Assembly: GCF_017948405.1 (NCBI RefSeq)
Contig: NZ_CP072844.1
Span: 372,001 to 436,000, forward strand
Origin: Psychrosphaera aestuarii
GTDB taxonomy: Bacteria > Pseudomonadota > Gammaproteobacteria > Enterobacterales > Alteromonadaceae
Direction of reading: 5' to 3'
Length of the DNA stretch: 64,000 nucleotides
The notes beneath the pieces were generated by a model. It was not told where the DNA came from. It ran no database searches and was given only the letters and a program-made list of their open reading frames with translations. Within the stretch, counting starts at the first letter, position 1; each line of letters starts with the position of its first letter. The position numbers were made by a program, and so were the translations under genes. Positions 63,402-64,000 of this stretch are shown here, piece by piece.

Positions 63402-64000
63402 TAACCTTTACCTTTAGTACGGTTGTTGTTTGGTTTTGCATTCTTTTCAATAAACTCAAACACCATTTTCGCAACATCTTTACCTGTTGCCGTTTCAATA
63501 CCTTCAAGACCTGGCGAAGAGTTTACTTCCATCACCATAGGTCCACTTGCCGATTGTAATAAATCAACACCACAGAAGTTTAAGCCCATCGCTTTTGCTG
63601 CGTTTACTGCTGTTTCACGTTCAGCTTTTGATAATTTAACCAGAGTTGCGCTACCACCACGGTGTAGGTTAGAACGGAATTCACCTTCTGCACCTTGACG
63701 CTTCATCGCTGCAACCACTTTGCCGCCAATCACTAAACAACGAATGTCCGCACCGCCCGCTTCTTTAACAAACTCTTGTACTAAAATGTTTGCTTCTAGG
63801 CCCATGAACGCTTCGATAATTGCTTCAGCTGCCTTGTTAGTATCTGCTAGTACTACGCCAATTCCCTGCGTACCTTCAAGTAACTTAATAACGAGAGGCG
63901 CGCCACCAACATTTTTAATTAAATCTTTAATTTTATCAGGGCGACTCGCAAAACCAGTACGAGGTAGGCCAATGCCTTTACGCGACAATAATTGTAACGA
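63401..64000 (-). CDS. rimK: RimK: ribosomal protein S6 L-glutamate ligase, C-terminal part
   Basis: The gene enters from beyond base 64000; about 199 C-terminal residues are in the window. The reading frame continues without a break through 64000 ([10 protein letters not shown], as in RimK). The ATP-grasp core is there: [48 protein letters not shown] and [14 protein letters not shown]. RimK adds Glu residues to ribosomal protein S6. The TTG at 63988 is not a start. It heads the RimK, aspartoacylase, zinc protease operon. Confidence 0.94.
   Translation of the reverse strand, partial: SLQLLSRKGIGLPRTGFASRPDKIKDLIKNVGGAPLVIKLLEGTQGIGVVLADTNKAAEAIIEAFMGLEANILVQEFVKEAGGADIRCLVIGGKVVAAMKRQGAEGEFRSNLHRGGSATLVKLSKAERETAVNAAKAMGLNFCGVDLLQSASGPMVMEVNSSPGLEGIETATGKDVAKMVFEFIEKNAKPNNNRTKGKG

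Noticed and set aside
1..64000. CRISPR array, rRNA, prophage or insertion sequence
   Set aside because: No regularly spaced repeats, rRNA, phage structural genes or transposases were seen.

Overview
The window looks like chromosomal DNA of a marine, AT-rich gammaproteobacterium of the Alteromonadales; a Colwelliaceae member (Thalassotalea/Colwellia type) is my best guess. This rests on the gene families present (DUF3450/ExbB TonB system, large TonB-dependent receptor, YbiT, FapA-like DUF342, YdgA, RimK with an aspartoacylase and a zinc protease) and on protein similarity recalled from memory, not on a search. About 50 genes are called. Most are ordinary chromosomal genes.

Layout. 1-8 kb: the start of an energy-transducing TonB/ExbB operon (DUF3450, ExbB), mscS, dapE, then a TonB-dependent receptor and a parallel beta-helix lipoprotein. 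Both the DUF3450 operon and the lipoprotein gene have PhoB-box-like 11-bp repeats placed exactly 10 bp before a -10 element, so this part reads as a phosphate-starvation uptake module. 8-12 kb: a MoxR/DUF58/transglutaminase operon. 12-23 kb: hydrolase, LysE exporter, RND efflux pair, SSL2-type helicase, a membrane protein, ybiT and a small lipoprotein. 23.7-29.5 kb: a divergent signalling locus with an Hpt protein, a REC-GGDEF diguanylate cyclase, a periplasmic ligand-binding protein and a hybrid histidine kinase whose second PAS domain carries the LOV photoreceptor motif. This looks like a complete phosphorelay that could join light and ligand input to c-di-GMP.

29.6-35.5 kb: an ECF sigma/anti-sigma pair followed by an operon of DUF4331 protein, cadherin-like lipoprotein, TPR protein and HupE-like membrane protein with an EF-hand loop. 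The same promoter motif (TGCATCCA, 15 bp, CGTT) precedes both transcription units, so the sigma factor probably drives itself and the DUF4331 operon. 35.6-40.7 kb: M42 peptidase, small genes of unknown role, and a DEAD-box RNA helicase.

40.8-49.04 kb: a probable genomic island between two copies of a tRNA 3' end (one inside the intact CAT-anticodon tRNA). It holds a hybrid two-component regulator (propeller, kinase, REC, AraC HTH) and two lipoprotein genes. Upstream of each of the three genes lies the same pair of direct repeats, GTCGG with 21-bp period, six half-sites in all; they are the likely operator of the AraC domain. A radC-like remnant lies next to the tRNA. No integrase is visible.

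49.2-64 kb: a large beta-propeller surface protein with a sorting-type tail, FapA-like DUF342 and lipid kinase genes, two tandem DUF481 outer-membrane proteins, an HI0933-type flavoprotein, YdgA, a cation:proton antiporter, an Ohr peroxidase, and a RimK/aspartoacylase/zinc-protease operon whose first gene runs off the window end.
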